64,000 nucleotides of DNA from Chitinophaga pinensis (GTDB taxonomy: Bacteria > Bacteroidota > Bacteroidia > Flavobacteriales_D > Crocinitomicaceae). A program made the translations under genes and the position numbers. How positions within the stretch are numbered: position 1 is the first letter of the stretch; every line of letters starts with the position of its first letter. The notes beneath the pieces were generated by a model. That model worked only from the letters and a program-made list of their open reading frames with translations, ran no database searches and was not told where the DNA came from. The stretch spans positions 1 to 64,000 of the forward strand of contig CALPMT020000007.1 in NCBI GenBank assembly GCA_943324745.2, in the 5' to 3' direction. Shown here piece by piece: positions 1 to 7,607 of the stretch.

Positions 1-125
1 ACAATCGAAGTACGAATGCATCCGCAGAATCTTTCAATGCAAAAATCAAAGCCTTTAGAGCACAATTTAGAGGGGTAAGAAATGTCGAATTTTTTCTTTT
101 TAGATTATGTCAAATTTATGCGTAG
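1..125 (+). CDS. Transposase C-terminal end, cut by the window edge
   Basis: An open frame runs from base 3 to the TAG at 123-125 and gives about 40 residues, including SFNAKIKAFRAQFRGVR and a final FRLCQIYA. This is the usual tail of DDE transposases of the ISAon1/ISL3-like group found in Bacteroidota, where conserved Asn and Glu residues around the ASAESFN stretch close the catalytic domain. The stop codon lies in GTAGTCCCC, which probably begins the terminal inverted repeat of the element, so the IS right end would lie near 125-160. The rest of the element lies outside the window, so activity cannot be judged. Family assignment is from memory of the motif. Confidence 0.6.
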   Translation, partial: NRSTNASAESFNAKIKAFRAQFRGVRNVEFFLFRLCQIYA

Positions 126-319
126 TCCCCAACTTTTGGTATTGATCCGAAAAGACGTTGGAGTGGGTCTTTTATAGGGAATAATTCAACAAGATGAGAG
201 AATGATAAGTTTGTAATTAACTTCTGAGGAGGTATTTCTAATCCTTTTTCATCTGTTTTTACAACTACGGTTTCTTGATTTTCCAATTGTGCAGACATCG
301 ACTGCATAATTATTCCAAC

Positions 320-350
320 AAAAAACCCAACAATACAAAGTATCATTGGG
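320..350 (-). terminator. Terminator of the tRNA cluster
   Basis: Read on the minus strand, CCCAATGATAC and GTATTGTTGGG pair at 9 of 11 positions around a TTT loop and are followed by a run of six T. It sits 9 nt after the end of tRNA-Arg, as expected for a rho-independent terminator of the three-tRNA transcript. Confidence 0.7.
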
Positions 351-358
351 TTTGTCTG

Positions 359-432
359 TGACCCCGTTTGGATTCGAACCAAAGACCTACTGCTTAGAAG
401 GCAGTTGCTCTATCCAGCTGAGCTACGGGGCC
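359..432 (-). tRNA. tRNA-Arg (anticodon TCT)
   Basis: The minus strand folds as a 74-nt cloverleaf: acceptor GGCCCCG with CGGGGTC (one G-U pair), D stem GCTC/GAGC, anticodon arm CTGCC-TTCTAAG-ish with anticodon TCT reading AGA codons, and a T arm with TTCGAAT. Discriminator base is A at 359; CCA is not encoded. It is the last of three tRNAs on this strand. Confidence 0.95.
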
Positions 433-511
433 AGTAATTTTTGTTTAACAAGCAACGTTTCGCTTATCGAAATGAGAAAAAAAAAGGGGATGATTTCTCA
501 TCCCCTAAGTG

Positions 512-585
512 TCGGGGTGGCCAGATTCGAACTGACGACCTCCTGCTCCCAAAGCAGGCGCGATACCGGGCTACGCTACACCCCG
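512..585 (-). tRNA. tRNA-Pro (anticodon TGG)
   Basis: The minus strand gives a 74-nt cloverleaf with acceptor CGGGGTG/CACCCCG, anticodon stem CCTGC/GCAGG and loop containing TGG (reads CCA and, by wobble, other CCN codons), and a T arm with TTCGAAT. CCA is not encoded. Middle gene of the cluster. Confidence 0.95.
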
Positions 586-679
586 AGGAAGATTTCTCTT
601 TTCTCTTTAATATGTCAAAGTTTCCTTTTCCGGTGTGCAAAGATAAGAACTTTTTCTTATTATGCAAGTTTTTTATTTG

Positions 680-766
680 CGGTGGAGGCGAGATTCGAAC
701 TCGCGGTACAGTTACCCGTACGTCAGTTTAGCAAACTGGTGGTTTTAGCCACTCACCCACTCCACC
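680..766 (-). tRNA. tRNA-Ser (anticodon GCT)
   Basis: The minus strand gives an 87-nt tRNA with acceptor GGTGGAG/CTCCACC, anticodon GCT in loop TTGCTAA (reads AGC/AGT), a long variable arm (ACGTACGGGTAACTGTACC region) as expected for a class II tRNA, and a T arm with TTCGAAT. First gene of the cluster in transcription order. Confidence 0.95.
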
Positions 767-1419
767 ATAGGTCTTAAAAGAACTGAGTGCAAAAGTAATA
801 AAAGGATTATAAAAAGAAAGGGAAATTGGAAATATTTTTTTGTTTGTTTATTCCACCTTTTTTCATTGCCAAAAAAGGTGGAGCCAAAAAGTCTAGGCCT
901 CTATAAAGTTTCCTTGAAAATTACGTTGCATTTCACTGTCTTCACCCAAACTCACAAACGCCTTTAGCTAATTTTTATACTAAAAATTAGAAGGCTGAGT
1001 TCAAACAAGGGTTTGACGACGTTTCATTTCACTTATTTTCTACGTAAACGTTATAAATGGCCAATTTATGGTTTCAATATTTTTTTAATGTTTAGTTAAT
1101 TTAGATAAGTTACAGGTTTTGATTTTATAAAGATTAAGGAAAATCATAATTCGAAGTGAAACATAAATTGTCGCCTTATTTTTTATGTAAATGAAGCGAA
1201 TTGAAATACGGGCACCTTGAGGTAACTCGAAACGGATGTGGAGAGATCACCGAAAAGGTCGTATTTCAAGAGTGTAATACAATATAAAAAAATACAGCGA
1301 CGAGATAAAACTAACGTTTTATTTTTCGAAAGTATACTTTCTCTTCTTTTGCTTCTTTTCTTTTGCGGAACTTAACGAAGTGGTCTCATCAGCTTTGCTG
1401 ATAAAAAGAAAAGTTTGAT
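767..1419. other. Non-coding stretch with several hairpins
   Basis: No convincing gene is visible. The region holds perfect inverted repeats: CCACCTTTTTT with AAAAAAGGTGG (853-881, 11-bp arms), CTAATTTTTA with TAAAAATTAG (968-990, 10-bp arms), ATAAAAC with GTTTTAT (1305-1322) and ATCAGC with GCTGAT (1388-1402). The purine/pyrimidine-rich text around 1340-1410 resembles intergenic repeat sequence common in Flavobacteriales genomes. It may be a graveyard of repeat elements between the tRNA cluster and the map operon. Confidence 0.5.
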
Positions 1420-1986
1420 CTAAGCCAAAAATAGCGTCAATTCTTTGGTCGCTAATAAAAACGCTAAAAAACTATACAAATACACAAATGGGGTAGTGGT
1501 GGTGTTTTCTTTGTTGTAAAATGTTTTTACTTGAAGCAAGATGCCAAGTATACAAATACTATCCAAAGCGAAAATAGAACCTACTAGAATCAAAAGAATC
1601 GAACTGAAATAGGTGGGTAGGTGCACCCGGTGCGAGTTATTTTTTGCTAATTGAAAGGTGAGTGTACTTAGTATACCATAAAATAACACGTAAAATACAT
1701 CCGTGGTGTAACCATGGTCCAGGCGTTCCATGGATTCACTTGATAATATTAAATTCCAATTATAGCTTCTGCAAGCAACAAAACTTATTGCTGCAAGTAT
1801 CAGTAAACTGTATAGGAGTTTTTGCTGTTTGAAGTTACGAATAGCGATATAAGCACTTATCCCAAAAAAGATAAACTCATTTAACGGAAAAGGATATAAG
1901 AATTTTCCTTGCTGTAATAATCCTGACAGGGCATACACCGTAAGGGTAACACATGCTAAGAAAATGGTTCTTTTTTCGGTCGCCAT
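1420..1986 (-). CDS. Integral membrane protein of unknown function
   Basis: This 188-residue protein is almost entirely hydrophobic, with about five to six predicted membrane helices (roughly residues 8-24, 34-47, 56-70, 95-112, 128-150 and 165-185) and short polar loops. No recognised motif or catalytic signature is visible. Its ATG shares one base with the TAA stop of the upstream map gene (TAATG arrangement), so the two are very probably translated from one transcript and may be coupled. That context does not by itself reveal a function, since map often carries unrelated passengers. I do not recognise the family. Confidence 0.7.
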   Translation of the reverse strand: MATEKRTIFLACVTLTVYALSGLLQQGKFLYPFPLNEFIFFGISAYIAIRNFKQQKLLYSLLILAAISFVACRSYNWNLILSSESMERLDHGYTTDVFYVLFYGILSTLTFQLAKNNSHRVHLPTYFSSILLILVGSIFALDSICILGILLQVKTFYNKENTTTTPFVYLYSFLAFLLATKELTLFLA

Positions 1987-2783
1987 TATTTTTTCGCCAA
2001 TGCTTCCTCGATGTATTTGAAGGTAGATAGTACTTCTGGTTTTCCGTTCACTACTGCAACATCATGCTCGAAATGTGCACTTGGTTGGTTGTCCGCTGTA
2101 ATGATGGTCCAGTTGTCCGATGCTTGAATTACTTGTTCTGTGCCCATGTTAATCATCGGTTCAATCGCAATCACCAATCCATTTTGAATTTGTTTTCCAG
2201 TACCTCTGCGTCCGTAATTTGGTACTTGAGGTTCTTCGTGCATCGATTGACCTAAACCGTGTCCTACTAAGTCGCGAACAACGCCGTACCCATGTTTTTC
2301 AGCATGTTGTTGAATGTGGAACCCAATATCTCCAATGCGGTTACCCACTTTGGTTTGTGCAACACCAATTTCCAAACATTCTTTGGTAACTTGTAGTAAT
2401 TTTTTGATCTCAGGACTTACTTCTCCTACTTCAAACGTATAGGCGTGGTCGCCATAATACCCTTCGAAATACGAACCGCAGTCAACCGAAATGATATCCC
2501 CTTCGTTTAATGGTTTGTTGCCAGGAATACCGTGTACTACTTGTTCGTTGATGGAAATACATAAAGTATTTGGGAAATCATATAAACCTAAGAATCCTGG
2601 GATCGCATTTTGAGAACGAATGTACTCTTCTGCGATTTTATCTAGATGCAGCGGAGTTACTCCCGGTTTGATTTCTGCAGCTATTATTCCTAGTGTTCTA
2701 CTTACAATTTGTGCTGCTTCACGCATGATTTCGATTTCAGCGGCTGTCTTATAAAGTATTTGTTTACGATTGAAAATTCCCAA
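1986..2783 (-). CDS. map: Type I methionine aminopeptidase
   Basis: Removes the initiator methionine from new proteins in the cytosol. The 265-residue length fits type I enzymes. All five metal ligands of the pita-bread fold are present: D101 (SVDCGSYFEG), D112 (YGDHAYTF), H175 (VGHGLG), E208 (IAIEPM) and E239 (HFEHDVAV); the conserved substrate-binding H84 is in VVHGIPG. The chosen start MGIFNRKQI gives the normal short N-terminus. It leads a two-gene operon with the downstream membrane protein. Identification is secure from motifs alone. Confidence 0.97.
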   Translation of the reverse strand: MGIFNRKQILYKTAAEIEIMREAAQIVSRTLGIIAAEIKPGVTPLHLDKIAEEYIRSQNAIPGFLGLYDFPNTLCISINEQVVHGIPGNKPLNEGDIISVDCGSYFEGYYGDHAYTFEVGEVSPEIKKLLQVTKECLEIGVAQTKVGNRIGDIGFHIQQHAEKHGYGVVRDLVGHGLGQSMHEEPQVPNYGRRGTGKQIQNGLVIAIEPMINMGTEQVIQASDNWTIITADNQPSAHFEHDVAVVNGKPEVLSTFKYIEEALAKK

Positions 2784-2843
2784 TGTCTTTATTATTTACG
2801 GCATTCTAAAAAACACACTAACATCGTTGTTTTTAATTCAAAA

Positions 2844-2908
2844 ATGCTCATTTACGCTAGTAAACTCCGCTTTTTTCATTTTCAAACGCCTCGTTATTGA
2901 ATTTTTTA
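2844..2908. repeat. Intergenic repeat copy 1 (CTCATTTAC-GTAAAC element)
   Basis: Contains ATGCTCATTTAC, four variable bases, GTAAA, CCGC, TTTTTTC and a following CTCGTT and T-rich tract. The same order of blocks recurs at 40987-41050 and, inverted, at 63921-63972. The GTTTAC/GTAAAC core is a small inverted repeat. Function unknown. Confidence 0.6.
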
Positions 2909-2940
2909 TTTTGCCTTAGTTAAATTTCTTGTTAAATACA

Positions 2941-2966
2941 AAAGGCTACCTCTGATGAGATAGCCT
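2941..2966 (-). terminator. Terminator of sucC
   Basis: On the minus strand AGGCTATCTC, loop ATCA, GAGGTAGCCT forms a 10-bp stem with a single mismatch, followed by TTTTGTATTT. It lies 20 nt beyond the sucC stop codon. Confidence 0.8.
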
Positions 2967-2986
2967 ATTTATCTTTTTGCTAAAGA

Positions 2987-4198
2987 TTAAGCTAAAACAG
3001 CTTTTACTTTATCAGATGCTTCTTGTAATAAAACTGCTGAGTGAACATTTAATCCAGACTCATCAATTAATTTTTTCGCTTCCACCGCGTTAGTTCCTTG
3101 TAAACGAACGATAATTGGAACTGGAATAGATCCCATGTTTTTGTATGCATCTACTACACCTTGCGCAACACGGTCACAACGAACGATACCACCAAAGATA
3201 TTGATTAAGATAGCTTTTACGTTAGGATCTTTCAAGATGATATGGAATGCTTTCTCTACACGTTCTGCGTTAGCTGTTCCACCCACGTCCAAGAAGTTCG
3301 CTGGGTTACCACCAGATAATTTAATAATATCCATTGTTGCCATCGCAAGACCAGCACCGTTAACCATACAAGCAACGTTACCATCTAATTTCACGAAGTT
3401 TAATCCTGCAGCATCTGCTTCCACTTCTGTTGGATCTTCTTCTGTGAAGTCACGCATAGCAGCATAGTCTGGGTGTCTGAACAAAGAGTTACCATCTAAT
3501 GTAACTTTTGCATCTACTGCAATAATTTTATTGTCAGAAGTTTTTAATACTGGGTTGATTTCAAACATCGCAGCATCACAACCTTCGTAAGCGCTATATA
3601 AGTTCACAACAAATTTTGTCATTTGTTTGAACGCTTCACCAGATAAACCTAAGTTGAACGCGATTTTTCTAGCTTGGAATCCTTGGATACCAACTTTAGG
3701 ATCGATCTCTTCTTTGAAAATCAAGTGTGGTGTGTTTTCAGAAACTGTTTCGATATCCATTCCACCTTCTGTAGAATACATGATAACGTTACGTCCTTTT
3801 TCTCTGTCTAATAATACAGACATATAGAATTCAGAAACTTCACTTTCTCCTGGGTAGTAAACGTCTTCCGCTAACAATACTTTAGAAACTAATTTTCCTT
3901 TTCCGTTAGTTTGCGCAGTTTCTAGGTGACCACCTAAAATTCCTTTTACTTTTTCTTCTACATGGTCAATTCCTTTAGCAAGAACAACCCCGTTAGATCC
4001 AGTTTCAGCAACTAAGCCTTTTCCACGTCCACCTGCATGGATTTGTGCTTTAACAACGTACCAGCTTGTACCAGTTTCTTCTGTAAGTTTTTTAGCTGCA
4101 GCAACTGCATCTTCAACTTTTTCTACAACAACACCTCTTTGTATTGCTACACCGTACTTTGTAAGTATCGATTTACCTTGATATTCGTGTAAGTTCAT
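2987..4198 (-). CDS. sucC: Succinyl-CoA synthetase, beta subunit
   Basis: ADP-forming succinate-CoA ligase beta subunit of the TCA cycle; with the alpha subunit it converts succinyl-CoA to succinate with substrate-level ATP formation. The 403-residue protein starts with the canonical MNLHEYQGK, has the ATP-grasp signature VKAQIHAGGRGKG near residues 50-62, the EINPVL metal-binding stretch and the CoA-ligase end with FLDVGGTA and ILINIFGGIVRCD. Length is slightly above the usual 385-397. sucD is not adjacent, which is common in Bacteroidota. A clear terminator follows and a divergent gene starts 84 nt upstream. Confidence 0.97.
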   Translation of the reverse strand: MNLHEYQGKSILTKYGVAIQRGVVVEKVEDAVAAAKKLTEETGTSWYVVKAQIHAGGRGKGLVAETGSNGVVLAKGIDHVEEKVKGILGGHLETAQTNGKGKLVSKVLLAEDVYYPGESEVSEFYMSVLLDREKGRNVIMYSTEGGMDIETVSENTPHLIFKEEIDPKVGIQGFQARKIAFNLGLSGEAFKQMTKFVVNLYSAYEGCDAAMFEINPVLKTSDNKIIAVDAKVTLDGNSLFRHPDYAAMRDFTEEDPTEVEADAAGLNFVKLDGNVACMVNGAGLAMATMDIIKLSGGNPANFLDVGGTANAERVEKAFHIILKDPNVKAILINIFGGIVRCDRVAQGVVDAYKNMGSIPVPIIVRLQGTNAVEAKKLIDESGLNVHSAVLLQEASDKVKAVLA

Positions 4199-4281
4199 AA
4201 TCTGAATTTTGCTGTGTAAATGTATAGCTAATTGCTTAAATATTCAATGAAAAACTAAAAAATCTTACTTACATTCGTTTT

Positions 4282-5271
4282 ATGGATTCAATCAAACTCG
4301 CGTATTACCCTTATCGACTTAATTTTAAGTATCCTTTTCGTATAGCGCACACGGAAAGAACGGGTACAGATAACGTCTATGTTTTACTGACACAAGGGAA
4401 TCATCAGGCATGGGGAGAATGTGTATTTATTCCTTATTATACGGAGACTTTGGATACATTTAAAACCTTAATTAATTCTAGTGTTTTACCCGATAATACC
4501 GATGCGATTGGGGAGTATATCACCGATTTAAAAAGACGTTTTCCAACTAGTTATTTTTGCATTGGTGCTTTGGATATTGCGTTGCATAATTTACGTACTG
4601 CTACTACTGGTCAGACGATAGCACAACAGTATGGACTTTTGGAGAATGATAAAGCGACCTCGTACACTTTAGGTATTGCTTCGGATGCAGAAATGGAGCA
4701 GAAGTTCAATGATCGTCCGGACATGAAGTACTATAAATTAAAGGTCAACCAAGAAGAGGTAGGTCGAATCGTAAACACCTTTCATCGCTTGACTTCGAAG
4801 CCTTTTACGATCGATGCTAATCAAGGGTTTACGGATCGAAAACTAGCTTTGGCGTGGAGTTATAAACTCGCTGATTTAGGCGTAGAATATTTGGAGCAAC
4901 CTTTTCATAAAGAAGATTTTGAGAGTCATTTGTGGTTGAAAAAGCAAAGTCCAATTCCAATTATTGCAGATGAATCGTTTCAGAATTATGCCGATTTAGA
5001 AAAAGTAGTCAAGTACTTCGATGGAATTAATTTGAAAGTCATGAAGTGCGGTGGAATTTCGGAAGGTGTTGCTGCTCTGCAACGTGCCAAAGAAATGGAG
5101 TTGAAAAGTATAATTGGTTGCATGAGTGAGTCGAGTGTGGTGAGTAATGCAGCGAAGCAGATTTCGTCCCTTGCGGATTGGGTGGATTTGGATGGTCCGT
5201 TGTTATTGACGAATGATTTGTTTGCAGAGGAAAGGAGTGTGGAGGAAGTGATAGAAAAATTAAAAAAATAA
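4282..5271 (+). CDS. Dipeptide epimerase (L-Ala-D/L-Glu epimerase type)
   Basis: Enolase-superfamily enzyme that epimerises dipeptides such as L-Ala-D-Glu, usually for murein peptide recycling. The 329-residue protein has the capping domain (about 1-120) and the barrel with KLK at 152-154 (first general base Lys), metal ligands D178 (IDANQG), E205 (EQPF) and D230 (IADES), the second catalytic Lys in LKVMKCGG (about 252-255), SESS, and a C-terminal DLDG stretch matching the D-x-D motif that binds the dipeptide amino group in this group. Exact dipeptide preference cannot be read from sequence. Monocistronic, ending in a shared bidirectional terminator. Confidence 0.88.
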   Translation: MDSIKLAYYPYRLNFKYPFRIAHTERTGTDNVYVLLTQGNHQAWGECVFIPYYTETLDTFKTLINSSVLPDNTDAIGEYITDLKRRFPTSYFCIGALDIALHNLRTATTGQTIAQQYGLLENDKATSYTLGIASDAEMEQKFNDRPDMKYYKLKVNQEEVGRIVNTFHRLTSKPFTIDANQGFTDRKLALAWSYKLADLGVEYLEQPFHKEDFESHLWLKKQSPIPIIADESFQNYADLEKVVKYFDGINLKVMKCGGISEGVAALQRAKEMELKSIIGCMSESSVVSNAAKQISSLADWVDLDGPLLLTNDLFAEERSVEEVIEKLKK

Positions 5272-5315
5272 AAAGCCAGTAGAGTCGCAATGCTTTGCGT
5301 CTCTACTGGCTTTTT
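5271..5315. terminator. Bidirectional terminator between convergent genes
   Basis: AAAAGCCAGTAGAG pairs with CTCTACTGGCTTTT and the inner part CGCAATGCTTTGCG extends the stem. A-tract and T-tract flanks allow it to serve the epimerase gene on the plus strand and the VOC gene on the minus strand. The inner core is shared with the htpG terminator. Confidence 0.85.
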
Positions 5316-5319
5316 GATT

Positions 5320-5970
5320 TTAAACTACTACATCATGTTTTATTCCTTTTGAAATTATTTTAACTCTTGCAACATGTTGTTCAGCCTTTTGTTCCGTTGG
5401 ATACCATTTTCGATCATTTTTTACTATGATGAATAACCCGTTGTCATCGCCTATTGAAATGAAATTTTCGCTTTGCTTTCCTTTTTCAAAATAGTTCAAG
5501 TGATTTTTATCCATGATTTGACTTGCAAGTTTCATGGGGTCGTTGGCAACAATTCCAATTTCACTGATGGATAATACAGATGAAGCATCGAACTTTTTTT
5601 CTGTTTCATTAGTCAAATCAAAACGAGTAATAAATTCTACAATATTATTGTTGTTATCATAGAAATAAATCGCTTTTGCATTCCAATCTCCAAAGTCTGT
5701 AATTATTTCATTTTCATCATTTAATAGCAAGTTAACTTTTGAGTTTAACCAAATTGTTGCCTCATTTAATTTATTTTTAGGGATATTAAACGCAAAGTGA
5801 TAATTAGGGTTTAAGTTAGTAGATTTTAAAAATGTTAAAATTGAATTTCCAGCTAAAAATGATATTGTATTTTGTTCTTTTTTGATTAATTTAAATCCTA
5901 ATACATTGGCATAAAAGTTTTCCGTTCCTTTAAGATCGTCTGTTTGTATTTCTATTTCTTTTATTTCCAT
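5320..5970 (-). CDS. VOC-superfamily (glyoxalase/bleomycin-resistance-like) protein
   Basis: The 216-residue protein begins with the typical VOC beta-alpha-beta opening (IEIQTDDLKGTENFYANVLG) and has the second-module signature FYDNNNNIVEFITR near residues 103-116. A second VOC-like half follows (ISEIGIVANDPMKLA). Vicinal-oxygen-chelate proteins use paired modules to hold a metal and act on or bind small molecules; the metal ligands are not obvious here, so it may be a binding protein rather than an enzyme. It stands alone between a terminator and the peroxiredoxin gene, and its substrate is unknown. Confidence 0.75.
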   Translation of the reverse strand: MEIKEIEIQTDDLKGTENFYANVLGFKLIKKEQNTISFLAGNSILTFLKSTNLNPNYHFAFNIPKNKLNEATIWLNSKVNLLLNDENEIITDFGDWNAKAIYFYDNNNNIVEFITRFDLTNETEKKFDASSVLSISEIGIVANDPMKLASQIMDKNHLNYFEKGKQSENFISIGDDNGLFIIVKNDRKWYPTEQKAEQHVARVKIISKGIKHDVVV

Positions 5971-6006
5971 TATCGAATGTGTTTAATTCAGCTGTTAGAA
6001 AATATT

Positions 6007-6558
6007 TTAATTTAAAGTATCCTCTCCCTTTTTCCAATTACATGGTGTTAAATCTCCCGTTTGTAAGGCATCCAGCACACGGATGACCTCTTCTACATTT
6101 CTTCCAACTGCAAGATCATTTACACTAACCCAGCGAATGATTCCTTCTGGATCTACGATGAATGTTGCGCGATAGGCGACTTTTTCGTTAGCTTCCAAAA
6201 TACCCAATTCATCAGCTAAAGATTTTGAGGTGTCTGCCAACATTGGGAATTGCAAGTTTTTCAAGTCTTCGTGACTTTTTCTCCATGCCAAATGCACAAA
6301 TTCACTGTCGGTTGAGGCACCAATCACCTGGGTGTTTCGTGCACTGAAATCTTCAAAGTGATCGTTGAAACTTGCGATTTCCGTCGGACATACAAAGGTG
6401 AAATCTTTTGGCCACCAGAATACTAACAACCATTTTCTAGCTTCTCGGTGTGCTAGGTGATTGACCGTTCCAAATTCTTTCGCGTATTCAATAGATACAA
6501 CTGCTTTTTTTTCGAAGGCAGGGAATTCATTTCCGATTCCCAAAATACGTGTGCTCAT
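6007..6558 (-). CDS. Peroxiredoxin (AhpC/TSA family, 2-Cys)
   Basis: Thiol peroxidase that reduces hydrogen peroxide and organic peroxides in the cytosol. The 183-residue protein carries the peroxidatic cysteine C57 in FTFVCPTE with the neighbouring Pro/Thr, and a C-terminal C173 in LTPCNWKKGE as the likely resolving cysteine, so a typical 2-Cys mechanism is expected. The resolving motif TPCNW differs from the VCP of classic AhpC. It is divergent from oxyR, with a perfect OxyR-type site between them, so control by OxyR is likely. An AhpF-like reductase is not nearby. Confidence 0.93.
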   Translation of the reverse strand: MSTRILGIGNEFPAFEKKAVVSIEYAKEFGTVNHLAHREARKWLLVFWWPKDFTFVCPTEIASFNDHFEDFSARNTQVIGASTDSEFVHLAWRKSHEDLKNLQFPMLADTSKSLADELGILEANEKVAYRATFIVDPEGIIRWVSVNDLAVGRNVEEVIRVLDALQTGDLTPCNWKKGEDTLN

Positions 6559-6629
6559 AGTTTTATTTTTTTAGGTTAGTTTATTTTACTTGATATGACA
6601 AAGGTGGGTTATTAGTATTTATCAATCAA

Positions 6630-6665
6630 ATCGATATTTATTATATTTGTATAGATATAATCTAT
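6630..6665 (+). promoter_or_regulatory. OxyR-type operator and oxyR promoter
   Basis: ATAGATATAATCTAT at 6651-6665 is a perfect 15-bp inverted repeat and matches the E. coli OxyR element ATAG-N7-CTAT, including the favoured inner T and A. A second weaker element, ATCGATATTTATTAT, lies at 6630-6644, offset 21 bp (E. coli spacing is 22). The minus-7 box TATATTTG (6642-6649, TAnnTTTG) lies between and overlaps them. The strong site ends 3 nt before the oxyR ATG, which would favour autorepression while still serving the divergent peroxiredoxin gene. Confidence 0.75.
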
Positions 6666-6668
6666 ATT

Positions 6669-7598
6669 ATGACCATTCAGCAATTAGAATACGTCGTGGC
6701 GTTGGATACACACCGTCATTTTGTACAAGCAGCAGATCATTGTTTCGTGACGCAGCCAACCTTGACCATGCAGGTGCAGAAGTTGGAGCAAGAAATAGGA
6801 ATTACCTTGTTTGATCGATCGAAAAAACCATTGAAGCCAACGAAAGCCGGAGCTCCGATAATAGCCAAAATTCGTTCAATTTTATTAGAGATTAATCAAT
6901 TAAAGTCCTTTGTTTACAACGAAAAAGAAAGTTTGGAGGGAACGTATCGTCTTGGAATCATACCGACAGTTTCTCCTTATTTATTGCCTTTGTTTTTGCA
7001 GGATTTTACGACTAAGTATCCCGAAGTGAATTTACAAATCCGCGAAATGCAGACCGCACAAATCATTGATGCGCTTAAACAAGAGACCTTAGATATTGGT
7101 ATTTTGGCAACACCCTTGATGGATCAACATATTCGCGAAATTCCTTTGTACAACGAACCGTTTTTGGTTTATCTAAATCCTTCGAATCCGTTGATAAGCG
7201 AAAAAGAATTAGTTGCAGATCAGTTACCAATGGATACGCTTTTGTTGTTGGAAGAGGGGCATTGTTTCCGTGAACAAGCCTTGCGAATTTGTGGAAGTAA
7301 ATTAGAAGTAAACACGCGTAACTTTTCACTTCAAAGTGGCTCGATTGAAGGGTTGAAAAACTTGGTTAAAAAAGAGGTTGGTTATACGCTGGTTCCTTAT
7401 TTGTCTGTCGTGGACGTGTTAGGTTCGTCGAATATTAAACGATTTATACAACCAGAACCAAGCAGGGAAATCAGTATTGTTACCCATAAAGGCTTTGCAA
7501 AAGAATTGTTGTTGGAAAAATTAGGGGAATGTGTAAAGGAAAATTCACCTTCGGAATTACAGGTGATGGGGAGTAGTAGAAGGGTTAATTGGAGGTGA
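6669..7598 (+). CDS. oxyR: Hydrogen peroxide-sensing LysR-type regulator OxyR
   Basis: LysR-family transcription factor that senses peroxide by disulfide formation. The 309-residue protein has the N-terminal winged HTH (residues 1-60, AADHCFVTQPTLTMQVQKLE) and a periplasmic-binding-like effector domain. The redox cysteines fall at C199 and C208 in EGHCFREQALRIC, the same numbers and spacing as in E. coli OxyR. It is divergently oriented from the peroxiredoxin gene and carries a consensus OxyR site right before its start codon. The last 15 residues are polar and poorly conserved. Function is well supported by motif plus context. Confidence 0.95.
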   Translation: MTIQQLEYVVALDTHRHFVQAADHCFVTQPTLTMQVQKLEQEIGITLFDRSKKPLKPTKAGAPIIAKIRSILLEINQLKSFVYNEKESLEGTYRLGIIPTVSPYLLPLFLQDFTTKYPEVNLQIREMQTAQIIDALKQETLDIGILATPLMDQHIREIPLYNEPFLVYLNPSNPLISEKELVADQLPMDTLLLLEEGHCFREQALRICGSKLEVNTRNFSLQSGSIEGLKNLVKKEVGYTLVPYLSVVDVLGSSNIKRFIQPEPSREISIVTHKGFAKELLLEKLGECVKENSPSELQVMGSSRRVNWR

Positions 7599-7607
7599 AA
7601 AACCGTT

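Noticed and set aside
116-346. Minus-strand frame of 76-88 codons with a hydrophobic start
   Set aside because: Its start codon lies within the terminator hairpin of the tRNA cluster and its end reads through the presumed IS inverted repeat; no gene-like signals.
346-777. Open frames on both strands across 346-777
   Set aside because: They run through three tRNA genes and encode tRNA sequence.
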